Shown here: piece after piece, positions 60,591 through 61,926 of the stretch
Layout of the letters: every line of letters starts with the position of its first letter
Position numbering within the stretch: the stretch's first letter is position 1
NCBI GenBank assembly: GCA_024710005.1
Contig: JANJVQ010000008.1
Span: forward strand, 1 to 61,926
Direction of reading: 5' to 3'
Origin: Paludibacter sp.
Lineage (GTDB): Bacteria; Bacteroidota; Bacteroidia; Bacteroidales; Paludibacteraceae
DNA: 61,926 nt
The notes under the pieces: model-generated
Database searches by the model: none
Seen by the model: only the letters and a program-made list of their open reading frames with translations
What the model was told of the DNA's origin: nothing
Position numbers and translations under genes: made by a program

Positions 60591-61757
60591 ATGAAAAAAA
60601 CACCTCTTGTTTTATTACTCTTCATTAGCCTTGTTGTCGTTTTACAGGCTCAGAAATCTCAGGTTGTCGTTGGAGCTGCCAGAACCGATGCTTATTTGCC
60701 GCTTTTACAAGGTAAGCGGGTTGCTCTTTTTTCCAATCATACCGGTATGGTTGGAGATAAACATACGCTTGATGTCTTAATCGAAAATAAAGTAAATGTC
60801 ACAGCTGTATTCTCTCCCGAACATGGATTCAGGGGTGATGCCGGTGCAGGAGATCACGTTGCCAGTTCTGTAGATGATAAAACAGGTGTACCTATTCTTT
60901 CGCTTTATGATGGGGATGCAGGTAAACCATCGAAGGAAAGTCTGCGTAAGTTTGACGTGCTGGTTGTTGATATACAGGATGTTGGGTTGAGGTATTATAC
61001 CTATTATATTTCGATGGTCAGGCTGATGGATGCCTGTTCCGAAAGCCGGAAACCGATGGTCGTACTGGATCGCCCCAATCCGAACGGACATTATGTGGAT
61101 GGACCTATCCTCGATATGAAGCATAAATCAGGTGTTGGTTGGTTGCCCATTCCGGTGGTGCATGGCATGACCCTCGGGGAGCTTGCCCAAATGGTGAATG
61201 GCGAAAAATGGCTCCCCAAAAATCGTGTGTGCAAACTGACCGTGATTCCCTGTCTGAATTACACGCACCAAACACTTTACAGGCTTCCTATCCCGCCATC
61301 GCCCAATCTGCCGAATATGACCGCTGTTTATTTGTATCCTTCCATTTGTTATTTTGAAGCAACCCCGGTCAGTCTGGGGCGCGGAACTGATTTGCCGTTT
61401 CAGATATACGGTCATCCGAATATGCTTGGTTATGATTTCTCGTTTACGCCGCGTAGTATGAAATCTGCCCTCAATCCACCACAAAAGGACAGGTTGTGCT
61501 ATGGTGTGAATCTTTCAGGCCTTGCTGATGAAGAAATATGGAAAAAAGGAATAGATTTGAGCTATCTGATTGAAGCTTACCGGAATCTGAATATGGATGA
61601 TTATTTCTTTCGTTCATTTTTCGAAAAACTGATTGGTGTTGATTATGTCCGTAAAATGATTATTCAGGGAAAAAGTGCCGACGAAATCAAAGCGATGTGG
61701 AAAGGTGATGTGGAGAAGTTTAAACAACAAAGAAAACCGTATTTAATATACAATTAA
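60591..61757 (+). CDS. namZ: Exo-beta-N-acetylmuramidase NamZ (DUF1343/GH171), copy 2
   Basis: ATG 60591 (MKKTPLVLLLFISLVVVLQAQ) gives the signal peptide; an ATG 9 bp earlier is in frame. The product is 388 residues. Motifs match copy 1: GKRVALFSNHTGMVGDKHT, FSPEHGFRGDAGAGDHV, VLVVDIQDVGLRYYTYY, VLDRPNPNGHYVDGPIL and the C-terminal YLYPSICYFEATPVSLGRGT. That last segment, with its ATPVSLGRGTDLPF ending, is typical of the family and differs from copy 1 (FYPVSGILGELGYMSIGVGY), so the copies are old duplicates that may differ in preference for chain length or end groups. It is exported, and divergent from murQ. Confidence 0.93.
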   Translation: MKKTPLVLLLFISLVVVLQAQKSQVVVGAARTDAYLPLLQGKRVALFSNHTGMVGDKHTLDVLIENKVNVTAVFSPEHGFRGDAGAGDHVASSVDDKTGVPILSLYDGDAGKPSKESLRKFDVLVVDIQDVGLRYYTYYISMVRLMDACSESRKPMVVLDRPNPNGHYVDGPILDMKHKSGVGWLPIPVVHGMTLGELAQMVNGEKWLPKNRVCKLTVIPCLNYTHQTLYRLPIPPSPNLPNMTAVYLYPSICYFEATPVSLGRGTDLPFQIYGHPNMLGYDFSFTPRSMKSALNPPQKDRLCYGVNLSGLADEEIWKKGIDLSYLIEAYRNLNMDDYFFRSFFEKLIGVDYVRKMIIQGKSADEIKAMWKGDVEKFKQQRKPYLIYN

Positions 61758-61926
61758 AAATTAAGAATTAAAAATTAAGAGTTATCATTACTGTCCCATT
61801 AAAATCTAAAAAAGTTCTTTGAAATATTTGAAATTTAGTTAGTTACGGCGATTTTTAGAGCGAACGGACTTGAATTTTTAACTTTGCGTCAGATAAATCT
61901 GATAGCGTATGTTTCAAGACAAATTC
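61758..61926 (+). mobile_element. Likely left end of an IS4-type insertion sequence (partial)
   Basis: After AT-rich repeats (AATTAAAAATTAAGA words) the sequence ATTACTGTCCCATTAAAATC starts near 61788 and could be a terminal inverted repeat. At 61909-61926 a frame opens with MFQDKF, which resembles the first residues of IS4-family transposases with a DUF4372 N-terminus that are common in Bacteroidota. Only six codons are inside the window, so this is a recognition from memory and needs the flanking sequence. Confidence 0.4.

Noticed and set aside
1-61926. tRNA, rRNA or riboswitch genes
   Set aside because: No cloverleaf-like, rRNA-like or known riboswitch sequence was noticed on either strand by eye; a covariance-model search was not possible here.

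Overview
The window comes from a member of the Bacteroidota, most likely order Bacteroidales. The evidence is a SusC/SusD pair, many secreted proteins ending in C-terminal sorting domains typical of the type IX secretion system (T9SS), AT-rich spacers, and Bacteroides-type -7 boxes (TAnnTTTG) ahead of several genes. No rRNA, tRNA or CRISPR array was seen. No transcription regulator was recognised either.

Almost everything from about 3 kb to 61.8 kb fits one theme: breaking down peptidoglycan outside the cell, importing the fragments and using the amino sugars. The left edge (1-2.96 kb) holds a truncated YCF48-propeller/Ig-repeat protein and a GxxExxY protein set among inverted repeats. From 30.1 kb down to 3.0 kb a minus-strand series runs SusC, SusD, two surface lipoproteins, a GHL10 (DigH/YngK-like) glycan hydrolase, an InlB-repeat/propeller protein, a terminator, two tandem phosphodiester glycosidases (NAGPA family), a GH9-deacetylase fusion, a TolB-like protein, an N-acetylmuramoyl-L-alanine amidase and a large FAD/Fe-S D-lactate-dehydrogenase-type oxidase. 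From 30.5 kb a divergent plus-strand series runs metallophosphatase-PQQ propeller, glycosyltransferase, DUF4922 (GalT/HIT-like) protein, AmpG-like permease, NamZ, MurT-like and MurK-like proteins, ending at a bidirectional terminator (40.4 kb).

The minus strand then carries a second TolB-like/amidase pair and, upstream of it, a second BadF-type sugar kinase with an SGNH esterase. The plus strand (47.4-54.1 kb) carries a beta-helix protein, a second GHL10 hydrolase and a purple-acid-phosphatase-like protein. On the minus strand (60.3-54.2 kb) come MurQ, a GH20 hexosaminidase lipoprotein, a SpoIID-type protein and an AmiE-like serine hydrolase. A second NamZ is divergent from murQ. The right edge appears to enter an insertion sequence.

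Inferred pathway: T9SS-delivered amidases strip stem peptides; GHL10 and other glycosidases cut the denuded glycan; SusCD imports fragments; NamZ and GH20 release MurNAc and GlcNAc; MurT and AmpG carry sugars and muropeptides inward; MurK and MurQ convert MurNAc to GlcNAc-6-P plus D-lactate; the FAD/Fe-S enzyme oxidises D-lactate. The NAGPA-type proteins and phosphatases may extend this to teichoic-acid linkages of Gram-positive walls. Individual family calls are mostly firm; the integrated system is an inference. Intergenic regions carry many REP-like palindromes and long perfect inverted repeats, some reaching into gene ends.
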